Source: Desulfobacterales bacterium (GTDB lineage: Bacteria > Desulfobacterota > Desulfobacteria > Desulfobacterales > UBA11574). From it: a DNA stretch of 7,606 nt. Positions within the stretch are counted from its first letter, which is position 1; each line of letters begins with the position of its first letter. Below the pieces are notes generated by a model that did no database searches, was not told the origin of the DNA, and saw only the letters and a list, made by a program, of their open reading frames with translations. Positions 6,084-7,606 of the stretch are shown here, one piece after another. The stretch is taken from assembly GCA_012974475.1 (NCBI GenBank), contig JAAXQD010000090.1, positions 1 through 7,606 of the forward strand, read 5' to 3'. The position numbers and the translations under genes are program-made.

Positions 6084-6293
6084 CTATTTTTTCTGAAATT
6101 TTTCATATTTCTTGCGGAAACGTTCAATTCGACCGGCAGTGTCCACAAGTTTCTGTTTTCCCGTAAAAAAAGGATGACATTTCGAACAGATCTCAACGCG
6201 TATATCCGATTTTGTCGAGCTAGCCTCCAACACATTTCCACATGCGCACTTTATGGTTGTCTCTGAATATTCAGGGTGAATGTTCACCTTCAT
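6084..6293 (-). CDS. rpmE: 50S ribosomal protein L31, zinc-binding type
   Basis: L31 sits on the central protuberance of the large subunit and bridges to the small subunit. The 69-residue product begins MKVNIHPEY, the standard L31 opening. It has four metal-ligand cysteines as CAC (Cys16, Cys18) and CSKC (Cys36, Cys39), which identify the zinc-containing C+ type. SKCHPFFTGKQKLVDTAGRIERF (37-59) is the conserved second half, followed by a basic tail. The frame is open to an ATG at 6326 inside rho, but the start at 6291-6293 is chosen because AGGAGG (6304-6309) precedes it by 10 bases and the family N-terminus begins there. It lies 25 bases after rho, so rho and rpmE are probably co-transcribed. 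C- paralogues that replace C+ L31 under zinc limitation are known in other bacteria; none is visible here. Confidence 0.97.
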   Translation of the reverse strand: MKVNIHPEYSETTIKCACGNVLEASSTKSDIRVEICSKCHPFFTGKQKLVDTAGRIERFRKKYEKFQKK

Positions 6294-6318
6294 GTATTTT
6301 AAACCTCCTATTTCTTTT

Positions 6319-7566
6319 TTATGCATTCATGGAATTTAGAAAATGTTTATTATCCTTAGTTCCATTCATTTTATCAAGCAAAAATTCAAGACTGTCTACA
6401 GGATTTAACGATGAAAGCAGCTTTCTTAAAATCCATACCCGTGTCAAAGTATCATGATCCATAAGGAGCTCTTCCTTACGCGTACCGGATTTCTTGATAT
6501 CAATCGCGGGAAAGACGCGTTTATCGGCAAGTCTTCTATCGAGTTGAATCTCCATATTGCCGGTGCCTTTGAATTCTTCAAAAATAACCTCATCCATACG
6601 ACTTCCGGTATCCACAAGGGCCGTTGCGATAATGGTGAGGCTTCCGCCCTCTTCAATGTTTCTGGCAGCACCGAAAAAGCGTTTCGGGCGTTGAAGCGCA
6701 TTTGAGTCAACACCGCCGGAAAGGATTTTTCCACTGGGAGGGATAACCGAATTGTATGCCCGAGCCAGTCTGGTGATACTATCCAATAAGATAACAACGT
6801 CCTTTTTATGCTCCACAAGGCGTTTGGCTTTCTCTATGACCATTTCCGCGACCTGCACATGCCTTTCGGCAGGTTCATCAAAGGTTGAACTGATCACTTC
6901 ACCATCCACGGATCGTTGCATGTCCGTAACCTCTTCCGGTCGTTCATCAATGAGCAGTACGAACAGAACAATATCCTTATGATTGGCACTGATACTATTG
7001 GCAATCGACTGCAAAAGCATTGTCTTACCGGATCTGGGAGGTGAAACAATCAACCCCCTCTGGCCAAAACCGATGGGTGTCAAAAGGTCCATTATTCTCA
7101 TGGAATAATTGTCAGAATCAGCTTCGAGCATAGTCTTTCTGTCAGGATACAGCGGCGTCAGATTGTCAAAAAGGATTTTCTCCCTGGCCACCTCTGGATC
7201 TTCATAATTGACCGCTTCAACCTTTAACAGCGCGAAATATCTTTCCGTCTCCTTTGGCTGACGGATTTGACCGGATACCGTATCACCGGTCCTCAAGTTG
7301 AAACGACGTATCTGCGATGGTGACACATAAATATCGTCTGGTCCCGGCAAATAATTGTAATTCGGTGCGCGCAAAAATCCGAATCCATCGGGCAAAATTT
7401 CGAGCGTGCCTTCTCCGAATATCAAACCGGTCTTTTCGATCTCTGCCTGTAGTAGCGCAAAAATAAGATCTTGCTTTCTCATCCCGGCAGCACCGTCAAT
7501 TTTGAAATCTTTGGCCATATGGTTCAGCTCGCTGATTTTCTTTTCCTTAAGCTCAACAATATTCAT
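6319..7566 (-). CDS. rho: Transcription termination factor Rho
   Basis: Rho is a hexameric RNA-dependent ATPase/helicase that terminates transcription and silences unneeded or untranslated RNA. It has 415 residues, against 419 in E. coli. Residues 1-47 form the small helical N-terminal domain, with no insertion of the kind seen in some high-GC bacteria. The primary RNA-binding OB fold follows, with LPDGFGFLR (58-66) and DDIYVSPSQIRRF (77-89). The ATPase core has the P-loop SPPRSGKT (175-182), Walker B DVVILLDS (256-263), the Q-loop region IPPSGKILSGGVDSNAL (275-291), the R-loop around EEFKGTGNMEIQLDR (330-344), and SGTRKEELL (360-368) with the arginine finger Arg363. All key residues are present. 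ATG at 7564-7566 is preceded by GGAGGG (7578-7583) with an 11-base spacer. Only 40 bases precede the gene in the window, too few to judge its promoter or autoregulation. Confidence 0.99.
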   Translation of the reverse strand: MNIVELKEKKISELNHMAKDFKIDGAAGMRKQDLIFALLQAEIEKTGLIFGEGTLEILPDGFGFLRAPNYNYLPGPDDIYVSPSQIRRFNLRTGDTVSGQIRQPKETERYFALLKVEAVNYEDPEVAREKILFDNLTPLYPDRKTMLEADSDNYSMRIMDLLTPIGFGQRGLIVSPPRSGKTMLLQSIANSISANHKDIVLFVLLIDERPEEVTDMQRSVDGEVISSTFDEPAERHVQVAEMVIEKAKRLVEHKKDVVILLDSITRLARAYNSVIPPSGKILSGGVDSNALQRPKRFFGAARNIEEGGSLTIIATALVDTGSRMDEVIFEEFKGTGNMEIQLDRRLADKRVFPAIDIKKSGTRKEELLMDHDTLTRVWILRKLLSSLNPVDSLEFLLDKMNGTKDNKHFLNSMNA

Positions 7567-7606
7567 TGAAAAATTATCCCTCCAAGTAAATATTATGGTT
7601 TTATAT

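Noticed and set aside
1..7606. Search for CRISPR arrays, tRNA or rRNA genes, transposases, toxin-antitoxin pairs or defence genes
   Set aside because: Coding regions fill nearly the whole window with housekeeping proteins. The gaps (142, 186 and 235 bases) contain no spaced repeats, cloverleaf or terminal inverted repeats with an enclosed gene.

Overview
The window is a stretch of bacterial core chromosome. It holds nine genes, all on the minus strand, for transcription termination, translation, nucleotide supply and the lipid carrier for cell-wall synthesis. In transcription order (right to left) they are rho, rpmE, prfA, prmC, then rpsB, tsf, pyrH, frr and uppS. Moderate GC content, a Rho with a bacterial-type RNA-binding domain, a short EF-Ts, a zinc-type L31 and the combination of these two clusters suggest a Gram-negative bacterium, probably Desulfobacterota (the former Deltaproteobacteria). 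That assignment is inferred from protein style and gene order; no database was consulted.

Region by region: 6319-7566 is rho, followed 25 bases later by rpmE (6084-6293). A 235-base gap (5849-6083) holds a possible terminator just after rpmE and a strong bulged hairpin upstream of prfA. prfA (4769-5848) and prmC (3880-4794) overlap by 26 bases, placing release factor 1 next to the methyltransferase that modifies it. A 186-base gap (3694-3879) holds a candidate promoter with an A-rich upstream stretch, then a nested-stem leader in front of rpsB. rpsB, tsf, pyrH, frr and uppS (2773-3693 down to 143) follow with gaps of 2, 9 and 11 bases and a short overlap, so they are almost certainly one transcript. 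Bases 1-142 after uppS hold a short tandem octamer repeat and no gene that I can support.

The genes work together as follows. Rho ends transcripts. L31 and S2 are ribosomal proteins. RF1 reads UAA/UAG stop codons and is methylated on its GGQ motif by PrmC. EF-Ts recharges EF-Tu. Frr splits ribosomes after termination. PyrH makes UDP for RNA and sugar nucleotides. UppS makes the undecaprenyl carrier for peptidoglycan.

I saw no mobile element, CRISPR array, defence cassette, tRNA or rRNA, and no evidence of a new multi-gene system. The points worth a second look are small: the structured leaders of rpsB and prfA, an acidic tail on S2, the uncertain start of uppS inside frr, and the octamer repeat downstream of uppS.
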